Positions 14,353-20,765 of a DNA stretch of 22,505 bases are shown one piece after another. Source of the stretch: a virus; IMG/VR virus record IMGVR_UViG_3300035698_006047, positions 1 to 22,505 of that record, one strand, 5' to 3'. The position numbers and the translations under genes are program-made. How positions within the stretch are numbered: the first letter of the stretch is position 1; the number at the start of each line of letters is the position of its first letter. The notes under the pieces are model-generated. The model was given only the letters and a program-made list of their open reading frames with translations, was not told the DNA's origin and searched no databases.

Positions 14353-15198
14353 CTACTGGCCGGGCAGGTAGTTATGTGCCTGTGTTGGTGCTGCGTAGCC
14401 TTGCGGCGGTACGACCTGTGCTGGTGCTGGTGCTGGTGCTGCGTAGCCTTGCGGCGGTACGACCTGTGCTGGTGCTGGTGCTGGTGCTGCGTAGCCTTGC
14501 GGCGGTACGACCTGTGCTGGTGCTGGTGCTGCGTAGCCTTGTGGCGGTACGACCTGTGCTGGTGCTGGTGCTGCGTAGCCTTGTGGCGGTACGACCTGTG
14601 CTGGTGCTGGTGCGGAGTAGCCTTGCGGCGGTACGGCCTGTGCTGGTGCTGGCGGGGGGCCGCCGAATGCGGAGCCTACGTCGTAGCCACCTTTGCCCAG
14701 CTTCAACACAGGTGATTGCGCGCTGGCGATGATGCCGACGCCGTCAAGCCCGGCGGACACCCCACGGTTGCCGCCTGCATTAATTGAGTAGCAATGGCCT
14801 AGGATGTCGACCGTTTGCCCGGTGTAGAAAAGCGCGGCGTATTGCTGCGGGGCCAACTCGGCGTTATTCTCGTCGAAAACTTTAGGTGCGTACTGGCTTT
14901 TAAACGAGACGACGGCCCAGCCGTTGAACATCCCCTCGTACTCGGCAGCCGTCGCGGTGTTCACGGGCATACGCCCGCCGGAGGGTAGAATGCCTTTGAA
15001 TTCGGACGTTAGCAGCTTTTCTTCTGCGGCGGCGGTAAACTCGGCGACTTCGGGGTGGCCAGGGGGGAAAGCCACTTTGATCGACCACTTCGGCTTCCCG
15101 GCGTTTGAGCCCTGTTCCTGTATTTCGGGTGTCGTGACACTGTCCCACAACACGATTCCACGATGTAACTTGACGCGACCTTCTGCGTATACTGTCAT
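14353..15198 (-). CDS. ssDNA-binding protein (DUF2815/gp2.5-like) with repetitive uncharged C-terminal tail
   Basis: 281 residues; ATG 15198 has AAAGGA 9 nt upstream. Residues ~1-175 resemble the DUF2815 ssDNA-binding family related to T7 gp2.5: an early GIVLWDSVTTPEIQE, then KPKWSIKVAFPPGHPEVAEF, G-x-x-x-V-S-F-K-S-Q-Y-A-P-K-V, L-F-Y-T-G-Q-T-V-D, and GVSAGLDGVGIIASA. The last ~90 residues are a low-complexity tail with six PPQGY-S/A-A-P-A-P-A-Q-V/A-V units. They contain no charged residue and end ...HNYLPGQ. The acidic tip that recruits partners in gp2.5 and bacterial SSB is missing. Neighbours are the DUF2800 nuclease and polymerase, the usual partners of DUF2815 genes. Confidence 0.8.
   Translation of the reverse strand: MTVYAEGRVKLHRGIVLWDSVTTPEIQEQGSNAGKPKWSIKVAFPPGHPEVAEFTAAAEEKLLTSEFKGILPSGGRMPVNTATAAEYEGMFNGWAVVSFKSQYAPKVFDENNAELAPQQYAALFYTGQTVDILGHCYSINAGGNRGVSAGLDGVGIIASAQSPVLKLGKGGYDVGSAFGGPPPAPAQAVPPQGYSAPAPAQVVPPQGYAAPAPAQVVPPQGYAAPAPAQVVPPQGYAAPAPAPAQVVPPQGYAAPAPAPAQVVPPQGYAAPTQAHNYLPGQ
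14380..14660 (-). repeat. Six tandem 42-48-bp repeats in the SSB-like gene tail
   Basis: The marker GTAGCC (plus strand) recurs at 14395, 14443, 14491, 14533, 14575 and 14617, so the period is 48, 48, 42, 42 and 42 bp. The difference is a third copy of the hexamer GGTGCT in two units. This adds one Pro-Ala pair and looks like replication slippage. Confidence 0.92.
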
Positions 15199-15199
15199 T

Positions 15200-16378
15200 T
15201 TATTGTTTCCTTTGGAAAGCCCGAGCGCATACGGTATTGTCTGCGTCGGTTATTTTCATAGACCCCGAGGGGCGTTCGCTTATCGTTTTAATCGCCGATT
15301 CAAAGAAAGGCCGGACCGCTTTCGGTGCGGCGTCGATGCTCTGTTTCGGTGTCTTCACTGCGTCGGTGGCGATGTCAAAACCAAACTGACTCGCCATCGC
15401 TCGGGCCACCGCAGGTGTGGTGGTCCACTTCAACCGCCCCCGCGTAGACGCTAGACCCAAACCGGGTACAGCCTCACCGCGCTGCAGCCTTTGCGTTAAC
15501 AGGGCCTCGATGCCGTCTAGGCGTTCCTGCAGTACCTTGCCACCGGCCTTCAGTATCTCACGCTCGGCGGCTAAATCCGGCGCGCTCATGTCGTCCAGAA
15601 TAACCCGACTGCCCGCTACGTCTATTAGGTTGTAACCTGCAGCGCGAGCAGATGAACACGAACCAATTGCGGGGCAGTCCCGGCAATGTGCGCCGGTCGT
15701 GAGCGTGCCACCCTCGACAGCTTGCTCTGCTTTCAGCGCCAGGGTGTTGCGGTCTGCGCGTAGGTCTGAAAAAACCCCGTTACGTTCTCGCAATATGCCT
15801 CGACCGTCGAACGCGAAAGGCTGGACAACCCCAAACGAGAAACGCACCTCGCGGTCGTCGACGCTATGTAGCCCGCACACATCGTCGTATACCCCTAGCC
15901 CGTACACGTTTAGCTGGTCCACCGCATCGGTGGCCCGGTGCCCGTGCTTATAATCCCGCACGATGATAGCGGTAACCTCGCCTGCCGCATCGCGGCGGAC
16001 TATCGCCGCATCTAACTCCCCAGAGCAGTGCGTCGGGTGTATCGACACAGCGTGGACCGGATGGTCGAGCAACACCTGTGAGAAGTCACCCCCACAAAGT
16101 CCGCCCATCTCATCCACGAAGTACTGCGCGCCCTCTGCAATCTCTTCGGTTACGATTGTTCGGTCGGGGTCCTGTTTCCCGACGTACCCGTGGCACGCGG
16201 TAGGGCTGGCCACCTCGCCGCGTAGCGCCCGCATCGTTTGAGAGGCCACCCAGTGAGCGGCGGTCCCCTCAATCGTGCGTGCGTTAGGTGGCCGGGGCGT
16301 TACCATTTGAGACGCCAGTGGCGCCCCACTGCAATGCCCCCACACGCCCGAAAAGCTGGGGCGAAGGTAAGCGGCCAC
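15200..16378 (-). CDS. PD-(D/E)XK nuclease, DUF2800 family, with probable Fe-S cluster
   Basis: 392 residues from a GTG at 16378 that overlaps the upstream stop (TAGTG). The family layout is clear: an N-terminal W-G-H-C16, then E37-G-T-A-A-H42, G-E-L-D123 and D142-Y-K144, followed by Q155-L-N-V-Y159. Together these form the nuclease core and QxxxY motif seen in RecB/AddB/Cas4-like enzymes. C232-x2-C235-x5-C241 together with C16 reproduces the one-plus-three cysteine pattern of the Cas4/AddB Fe4S4 cluster. The C-terminal ~150 residues form a helical extension. DUF2800 genes usually stand next to DUF2815 ssDNA-binding and family A polymerase genes, as here. A 5'-3' or end-processing role in phage recombination is inferred. 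Confidence 0.82.
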   Translation of the reverse strand: MAAYLRPSFSGVWGHCSGAPLASQMVTPRPPNARTIEGTAAHWVASQTMRALRGEVASPTACHGYVGKQDPDRTIVTEEIAEGAQYFVDEMGGLCGGDFSQVLLDHPVHAVSIHPTHCSGELDAAIVRRDAAGEVTAIIVRDYKHGHRATDAVDQLNVYGLGVYDDVCGLHSVDDREVRFSFGVVQPFAFDGRGILRERNGVFSDLRADRNTLALKAEQAVEGGTLTTGAHCRDCPAIGSCSSARAAGYNLIDVAGSRVILDDMSAPDLAAEREILKAGGKVLQERLDGIEALLTQRLQRGEAVPGLGLASTRGRLKWTTTPAVARAMASQFGFDIATDAVKTPKQSIDAAPKAVRPFFESAIKTISERPSGSMKITDADNTVCARAFQRKQ

Positions 16379-17019
16379 TAGCCCGCCATCCGTTGAGTTA
16401 ACAGGTTGTACAGGCTGGCCACGTTGTCCGCGTGGTGCGGGTTGGCCGGGAAAATATCAGGCAATGCGATGCCCAGGTCGCCCCACGCTTTCGCTATCAT
16501 CGCCTCGTCGAGGTGGCCAGCCGCTTGCTGTGTTGACACCCAATGCATTAGCGCGCCGCCGTCTGCAGGTGCTGGCGCCACGGTTGCCGCTGGTGTCGAT
16601 GTGAAAGCCGCTTCGGTGACGCCCTGGGGCGGCGTGGACGTGTCCTCGGGTTCCACTGGCTCGGAATGCTGCGAGGCGTACCAAATATCGTACGCGGCTT
16701 CCTCAACGCGTGGGCGTTTTTTCCACTGCCCCGCGCGTTTGTTAGTTGAACCGTAGAACGGGTCCTTTGCCTTGCAGCAAAATTCAGGGTTAAAAGCGAC
16801 GCCCCTGTGGTCTGACTCCGCGGGGTATTCTCCGGTCGGCTCAGTCTCAGCGGGCGGAGCGTCGAAGAGTGACGGCGTGGCCGTTGGGGCTGGTTCGGCC
16901 AACTCAGGTTCTGCCGGGGCCTCGGCCATTTCGGGCGTGGCGCCCGTCTTCGCAGCGATGAAAGCCTGCAGCGCTAAAAGATCGGCGCGTGTGTCGTTTG
17001 TGTCGAAAGTTATCTGCAT
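16378..17019 (-). CDS. Conserved phage hypothetical protein, first gene of the replication operon
   Basis: 213 residues, ATG 17019, about 39 nt downstream of the predicted minus-strand transcription start. A short N-terminal helix (DLLALQAFIAAKTG) is followed by a Pro/Glu/Ala-rich linker (~30-68). The core, ~69-118, contains HRGVAFNPEFCCKAKDPFYG and then GQWKKRPRVEEAAYDIWYAS. A second Pro/Thr/Ala-rich linker leads to a C-terminal helical part (GGALMHWVSTQQAAGHLDE...). The F-N-x-x-F-C...P-F-Y...G-Q-W-K-K-R pattern is one I have seen in phage replication modules without an assigned function. It could be a replisome accessory or scaffold; no catalytic motif is evident. Confidence 0.7.
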   Translation of the reverse strand: MQITFDTNDTRADLLALQAFIAAKTGATPEMAEAPAEPELAEPAPTATPSLFDAPPAETEPTGEYPAESDHRGVAFNPEFCCKAKDPFYGSTNKRAGQWKKRPRVEEAAYDIWYASQHSEPVEPEDTSTPPQGVTEAAFTSTPAATVAPAPADGGALMHWVSTQQAAGHLDEAMIAKAWGDLGIALPDIFPANPHHADNVASLYNLLTQRMAG

Positions 17020-17049
17020 GTCGTTCGTTCCGTGGTTGGTTAGTTATGT

Positions 17050-17078
17050 TTGACAGTGGTGCTAATTATGCGTAGTCT
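17050..17078 (+). promoter_or_regulatory. Sigma70 promoter driving the helicase operon
   Basis: TTGACA (17050-17055, perfect -35) is separated by 17 bp from TAGTCT (17073-17078, four of six -10 matches). Transcription would start near 17085, about 25 nt before ATG 17110. The -35 box is the left arm of the inverted repeat described separately. Confidence 0.7.
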
Positions 17079-17092
17079 GACACCATTGTCAA
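17065..17092 (-). promoter_or_regulatory. Sigma70 promoter driving the replication operon
   Basis: On the minus strand TTGACA (17092-17087) is 16 bp from CATAAT (17070-17065, five of six matches). The start would be near 17058, leaving a leader of about 39 nt before ATG 17019. It overlaps the plus-strand promoter face to face, so both cannot be bound by polymerase at once. Confidence 0.7.
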
Positions 17093-17109
17093 CTACTTTA
17101 GAGAATTAA

Positions 17110-18819
17110 ATGCACCTACGAGGATACCAGGCCGATTTCGACCGGGGCATAACCGCCGCGTTTGAAGACTACGACAACCTGCTGGCCGTGCTCCCGACCG
17201 GGGGCGGTAAAACAGTAGTCTTCGCCCATCGCATGATGCATACCGAAGGGCCACGGCTTGCGGTGGCGCATCGGCGGGAGATCGTAGGGCAGATCAGCGT
17301 AGCGCTAGCGCGGGCGGGGGTGTTGCACCGCATCATCGCGCCACGTGCCACCGTTAACCGCATCCGCAACCAACACTTACGCAAGCTAGGGCGCTCATTT
17401 GTAGACCAGAACGCCGAGGCGGGCGTCGCATCGGTGCAAACGCTGTGCAGCCGCGCGAGTCGTTCGGATAAAGCGACGCAAGCGTGGCTAACGGGGTGCA
17501 GCCTCTCCGTGTTCGACGAGGGGCACCACTACGTTAAGAAAGGGCAGTGGGCCGACGCAGTAAACATGGTACTCAACGCGAAACGACTATTCATAACCGC
17601 TACGCCAAAGCGCGGCGACGGGCTAGGCATGGGCGTAGCGGCCGACGGGTTTTGTGAAACGATGGTGACCGGCCCCTCAACAAAATGGCTAATCGCACAG
17701 GGGTACCTCTCGCCGTACCAGTACAAAGCACCTTCGAGCGACATCGACCTAGAAAACTTGCCGCGCACCGCATCGGGTGAAGTGAGCGCCAAAGCGCTGC
17801 GGGAGCGCACAGTCGAGTCTAGCTTAGTTGGTGACGTGGTCGACCAGTATTTTAAATTCGCAGCGGGTAAGCGCGCCATTGTCTTCGCGTCAGACATCGC
17901 CACCGCCCGCGAAATGGAGGCTGCATTCGTCTTGCGTGGCGTACGGGCTAAAGAGCTAAACGGCGACACCGAGGATGGGGAGCGCGCCGACGCAATCGAA
18001 GACTTTGCACAGGACAGGCTGCAGGTGCTAATCAATGTCGACCTGTTCGACGAGGGGTTCGACGTGCCCGCCGCCGATTGCGCCATATTGGCCCGCGTGA
18101 CCGAGTCGCTCGGTAAGTATCTACAGATGGTCGGCCGTGTACTGCGTTCGGTATACGCCGACGGGTACGACCTAGAAACACAGGGGGGGCGGCTGGCTGC
18201 CATCGCCGCCGGGCCTAAACCCACCGCCATCATTATCGACCCGGTGCGAAACTGGGAGCGCCACGGCTTGCCGACCTGGCACCGCGAATGGACCTTATCG
18301 GGTACCGAGAAGGGGTCCCGGCGGGTAAGCGACACGGTACTGCAGAAAATATGCACTGAGTGCACCCAACCCTACGAAGCGTACCACCTGGCGTGCCCTA
18401 GCTGCGGGGCGGTGCCCGAGGTGTTCGAGCGCGCCACACCGAAGCAGGTTGACGGCGACTTGGTGTCGTTGGATGTCGAAGCACTCGACGCGCTGTTCTC
18501 GGGTTACGCTGCGGCGAACCAAACCAGCGAAGAGTACGCGCTAGGGCAAGTAGCCCGGAATGTACCCCCTATCGGCAGGTCTAACGACTTGAAAGCGCAC
18601 CGGGCACGGCTGGAACGCCGCAAGGTGTTGCGCGAGTTGGTTGGGTGGTGGATGGGCGCACAGCCAGAAGACAGAGACACGCGGGAGAAACAAAAGCGGT
18701 TTTTCCTGCGGTTCGGTGTGGACGTTATGACCGCGTACACACTCAACGCTAAAGACACCGACGCATTGTGCGAACTGATATCAAAGAAATTTCATGAGGA
18801 TTTGAGAGATGCTGAATAA
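17110..18819 (+). CDS. Superfamily 2 DEAD/DEAH-type helicase
   Basis: 569 residues from ATG 17110. Helicase motifs in order: LRGYQ (Q-like motif, ~3-7), Walker A P29-T-G-G-G-K34-T, Walker B D136-E-G-H-H140, motif III T163-A-T-P, GKRAIVFASDI (motif IV region), DLFDEGFDVP (~311-320, motif V) and Q339-M-V-G-R-V-L-R346 (motif VI). The DEGHH and QxxGRxxR forms place it with the type III restriction/XPB-like helicases. A C4 zinc knuckle follows at C415-x2-C418...C429-x2-C432, then a helical C-terminus. No nuclease domain is fused. It is the first gene of a divergent operon and probably unwinds DNA for replication, recombination or transcription-linked functions. The ribosome site is weak (AGAG). 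Confidence 0.92.
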   Translation: MHLRGYQADFDRGITAAFEDYDNLLAVLPTGGGKTVVFAHRMMHTEGPRLAVAHRREIVGQISVALARAGVLHRIIAPRATVNRIRNQHLRKLGRSFVDQNAEAGVASVQTLCSRASRSDKATQAWLTGCSLSVFDEGHHYVKKGQWADAVNMVLNAKRLFITATPKRGDGLGMGVAADGFCETMVTGPSTKWLIAQGYLSPYQYKAPSSDIDLENLPRTASGEVSAKALRERTVESSLVGDVVDQYFKFAAGKRAIVFASDIATAREMEAAFVLRGVRAKELNGDTEDGERADAIEDFAQDRLQVLINVDLFDEGFDVPAADCAILARVTESLGKYLQMVGRVLRSVYADGYDLETQGGRLAAIAAGPKPTAIIIDPVRNWERHGLPTWHREWTLSGTEKGSRRVSDTVLQKICTECTQPYEAYHLACPSCGAVPEVFERATPKQVDGDLVSLDVEALDALFSGYAAANQTSEEYALGQVARNVPPIGRSNDLKAHRARLERRKVLRELVGWWMGAQPEDRDTREKQKRFFLRFGVDVMTAYTLNAKDTDALCELISKKFHEDLRDAE

Positions 18820-18967
18820 AATACTACGCGTGGTACTCTGCGTTTTCCTGGGCTTTGTGTGGGCTGCGGCCACGTGGCCTCTTACACAAGACGTGCGGGG
18901 CGCGACGATGGTGTGGCTTTGCGCCGCTCTGCTCACCGCGTTTCTAGTTGTGGAGCGTAAACGGTGA
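18809..18967 (+). CDS. Small 52-residue membrane protein
   Basis: ATG 18809 lies 8 nt after a good TGAGGA ribosome site inside the end of the helicase gene and the frame ends with TGA at 18965-18967, which overlaps the next start (GTGA). The product is 52 residues: a basic start (MLNKILR), a hydrophobic helix (VVLCVFLGFVWAAATWPL), a short polar loop (TQDVRG), a second helix (ATMVWLCAALLTAFLVV) and a basic end (ERKR). That is a two-helix hairpin with both ends probably cytoplasmic. I recognise no family. The ribosome site and overlaps on both sides argue that it is real. Confidence 0.7.
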   Translation: MLNKILRVVLCVFLGFVWAAATWPLTQDVRGATMVWLCAALLTAFLVVERKR

Positions 18968-19452
18968 GCATGGAAGAGTGGCAAGCGCAGCACCCGGCAG
19001 CTGCGAGGGACTTGGCGCGCGTCTTCGGTGCGATACCCTGGCCCGAGATAAACCCGGCGCATGACGACAAGTCGGAAGCGTGGGCACAGCAAAAGGACCG
19101 TTTCGCAATCCGCGAGGCCAGAGCGTTTTCGTGGCGCAATAACGTAGGGGCCACCCCCGCGAGGTGTGACGACTGCGGCGCAAAACAGCAGCCGGTGCGG
19201 TATGGGCTGGCGAACGACTCCGCGCGGCTTAACAAACAGATAAAATCAAGCGACTTAATTCTCGCAATACCACGTTTAATCGAACAGAAGCACGTCGGCA
19301 CCGTTATTGCGCAGTTTGGGTCGGTGGAGAGTAAAAAACCGGGGTGGGTCTATACGGGTAAAGGGCGAGAGCCAGGGCAAGCGGCTTGGTTAGCTTTAAT
19401 TAATAGAATAGGCGGATTTGCCACTTTCAGCACCGGGGACTTAAAGCTATGA
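18964..19452 (+). CDS. VRR-NUC / PD-(D/E)XK-type nuclease
   Basis: 162 residues from GTG 18964 (GTGA overlap); ATG at 18970 is an alternative start. The N-terminal helical part is followed by a C68-x2-C71 pair (RCDDCGAK) and PVRYGLANDSARLN. The nuclease core has S-S-D97-L-I, then F-G-S-V-E122-S-K124, then Q139 with AAWLALINRIGGFATF. D...E-x-K...Q and a closing W-x-x-x-x-x-x-x-G-G-F-A helix-strand is the VRR-NUC pattern found in phage nucleases that process branched or flapped DNA. Its neighbours are the SF2 helicase and, across the promoter, the DUF2800 nuclease. A structure-specific endonuclease is likely; Holliday-junction activity is not shown by the sequence alone. Confidence 0.75.
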   Translation: MSMEEWQAQHPAAARDLARVFGAIPWPEINPAHDDKSEAWAQQKDRFAIREARAFSWRNNVGATPARCDDCGAKQQPVRYGLANDSARLNKQIKSSDLILAIPRLIEQKHVGTVIAQFGSVESKKPGWVYTGKGREPGQAAWLALINRIGGFATFSTGDLKL

Positions 19453-19748
19453 GTACTAAAGATAGGGTGCTAAGCGCTGCGGTATCTGAAGCAGTGCGGG
19501 TCGGATACGGAAACATAACACGGGATGGCGTGGGGAAAGTGGCGGGCGTTTGTGGCCCGTCGGTGTTGTACCATTTTCGAAGTATGCTAGCGTTAAAAAA
19601 GGCCGTTATGGCCTACGCAGTGCGGTGCGCTATTTTGGAGATAGTCGCGCAGGGTGTCGTGTCTCGCGACCCCGTAGCCGAGGCGGCCCCAGAGTGTATG
19701 AGGGTCTCGGCGTTGCTGATTTTCTCCCCGCAGTCCGCGCAGCGGTAA
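19449..19748 (+). CDS. Small TetR-like DNA-binding regulator
   Basis: 99 residues, ATG 19449 overlapping the previous stop as ATGA. The first ~55 residues match a TetR N-terminal HTH domain: KDRVLSAAVSEAVRVGYGNITR, then DGVGKVAGVCGPSVLYHF (with the usual G-x-x-Y-x-H-F ending of the recognition helix), then LALKKAVMAYAV. A short helical part follows (AILEIVAQGVVSRDPVAEAAPE). The large ligand-binding domain of cellular TetR proteins is absent, so this is a minimal phage version that would have to dimerise through a short C-terminus. The last ~40 codons are overlapped on the other strand by the zinc-ribbon gene. It could act at the inverted repeat at 17050-17092 as an autoregulator (inference). 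Confidence 0.75.
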   Translation: MSTKDRVLSAAVSEAVRVGYGNITRDGVGKVAGVCGPSVLYHFRSMLALKKAVMAYAVRCAILEIVAQGVVSRDPVAEAAPECMRVSALLIFSPQSAQR

Positions 19749-19873
19749 CCCCCCTCACTCGCGAAGGACACCAGGGGGCCTTTGCATTTCGGGCAGGGCT
19801 TCACTTCGAGACCGGGGGGAAGTTTAACGACGCGCGGGCAGAGTCGCGGCCCCGTGGTGCTTCTAGGTGCCAT
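19613..19873 (-). CDS. Zinc-ribbon protein, last gene of the sigma-factor operon
   Basis: 86 residues from ATG 19873, which has AGGGGA about 8 nt upstream, inside the end of the cupin-like gene. Residues ~10-50 are the recognisable part: C27-P-K-C30...C45-A-D-C48, a classic two-knuckle zinc ribbon (with an extra C12), preceded by RVVKLPPGLEVKP. After ~58 the sequence becomes Ala/Ser/Thr-rich and looks less conserved. It converges with the TetR-like gene and overlaps it by 136 bp. The strong ribosome site and ordered Cys pairs favour a real gene. A DNA- or protein-binding role is likely, but no partner is evident. Confidence 0.65.
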   Translation of the reverse strand: MAPRSTTGPRLCPRVVKLPPGLEVKPCPKCKGPLVSFASEGGYRCADCGEKISNAETLIHSGAASATGSRDTTPCATISKIAHRTA

Positions 19874-20352
19874 AATAGGTTCCCCTGCGGGTGCGGAGTG
19901 TATACGGTGCCGGGGTTGAGGTACGTCGGCGCTCCGCGTAGGAACCCCCAGCCTTTGTGCCTGCCGTCTCTCATTTGCCGCTCACCGTGCATGAACAGCG
20001 TCCACGTGAACGGGTCCACCCGTGCGATGCGGTGGAAGTGGTTGCCAGGTATGTAGTTAAACCACCGTACCCTCCGCGTGTTAGTCAAGCAGCCGCTCGG
20101 CCCTGCGAAGGGCATAAGGTCCTCGACGACCTCTTCGGAGTACCCGCCTTTCAGCACCACAGCCGCCGCGCGGGCCCAGGGGTGGTTGTGCACCTCTTCG
20201 TCGCCGTCGCAGGACACGAACCGGTGTAGGTAAAACGTGACACCGAACACGTGCCCGAGGAGGTACCGTTCGAGGTAAGGCTCGCCGGGGTTACGCTGGA
20301 TCAGGCGACAGGGTAAGAGGCCCGAGAGCCAGAACAGGAAGCGGTTTAGCAT
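19801..20352 (-). CDS. Cupin-like phage protein
   Basis: The best start is ATG 20352, which overlaps the upstream stop by 7 bp and follows a GTGGTGA ribosome site; 183 residues. The core has H55-N-H57-P-W, then VVLKGGYSEE (~66-74), and later N-H-F-H107-R-I, TLFMHG (~118-123) and WGF. Two histidines, a downstream acidic residue and a late histidine on successive strands are the metal-binding arrangement of cupins, and this H-N-H-P-W...G-G-Y-x-E...F-H-R-I protein is common in phage genomes without a known substrate. The N-terminus (LNRFLFWLSGLLP) is hydrophobic enough to be a peripheral membrane helix. Its enzymatic activity is unknown. Confidence 0.75.
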   Translation of the reverse strand: MLNRFLFWLSGLLPCRLIQRNPGEPYLERYLLGHVFGVTFYLHRFVSCDGDEEVHNHPWARAAAVVLKGGYSEEVVEDLMPFAGPSGCLTNTRRVRWFNYIPGNHFHRIARVDPFTWTLFMHGERQMRDGRHKGWGFLRGAPTYLNPGTVYTPHPQGNLLWHLEAPRGRDSARASLNFPPVSK

Positions 20353-20765
20353 GATGTCACCACCCACATGCACTCGCCACCGCGCACGAAGTCGACGAGT
20401 TCCTGCTCAACCGCTGCGCAGTCCCACACGCGTCCGATGCCGTCGCTATGTCGCCCGACCAGTACGCACGCGTCGGTGTCCTCGGCGTCGTTTCCCCTGT
20501 GCACTCGTATGCCCTCGTAGCGGCACCCGTGACGATCTAACACCCCCTCGGGTTTAGTGCTCAGCATGACCATGTCCCTGCTGAATCTCGGGGAGCGCGA
20601 GACAGTCGCGAAGTACGCCCCCTCCGGTATACACGTCTCGCTTGCGATCTTGACGCCCACGGGTCGCGCGACGTCTTCGAGTGTGTGGGCCTTTTGGGTG
20701 CCGAAGTAAACCACGCCCATCGTTGCACCTTTCTGATACGTTCGCACCTGCGTAACTATTTTCAC
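20346..20765 (-). CDS. DUF5675-family phage protein
   Basis: The start is placed at GTG 20765, which forms a GTGA overlap with the sigma-factor stop; the resulting N-terminus VKIVTQVRTYQKGATMGVVYFG fits the family, while the longer upstream extension does not. That gives 139 residues. Typical elements are HTLEDV (~27-32), CIPEGAYFATVSRSPRF (~45-61) and the diagnostic R-V-H-R-G-N-D-A-E-D-T-D-A-C-V-L-V-G (~86-103). In family members this last segment usually reads H-x-G-N...G-C-x-L-V-G; here the Gly before Cys is Ala. The fold recalls L,D-transpeptidase-like or phage endolysin-associated domains, but no activity is established. It is not a convincing endolysin on sequence alone. Confidence 0.75.
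   Translation of the reverse strand: MKIVTQVRTYQKGATMGVVYFGTQKAHTLEDVARPVGVKIASETCIPEGAYFATVSRSPRFSRDMVMLSTKPEGVLDRHGCRYEGIRVHRGNDAEDTDACVLVGRHSDGIGRVWDCAAVEQELVDFVRGGECMWVVTSC

Larger units (their letters stand above)
17050..17092. promoter_or_regulatory. Inverted repeat, probable operator over the divergent promoters
   Basis: TTGACAGTGGTG (17050-17061) and CACCATTGTCAA (17081-17092) are inverted copies matching at 11 of 12 positions, with a 19-bp centre. Each arm contains the -35 box of one promoter. A dimeric repressor or activator bound here would control both operons together. The TetR-like and XRE proteins of this window are the obvious candidates (inference). Confidence 0.65.

Noticed and set aside
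14338-14732. Cys/Trp-rich and Val/Leu-rich plus-strand frames opposite the SSB-like tail
   Set aside because: They are complementary readings of the 42-48-bp repeats. The minus-strand frame continues a recognisable ssDNA-binding protein with a good ribosome site.
19749-19783. CCCCCT...AGGGGG inverted repeat as a plus-strand terminator after the TetR-like gene
   Set aside because: The loop is 17 bases, only TTT follows after two C residues, and the region is coding for the zinc-ribbon protein on the other strand.
20346-20765. DUF5675 protein as the missing endolysin
   Set aside because: The fold may be distantly related to wall-active domains, but no catalytic motif can be pointed to and the gene lies in an early-type operon away from the membrane-protein cluster.
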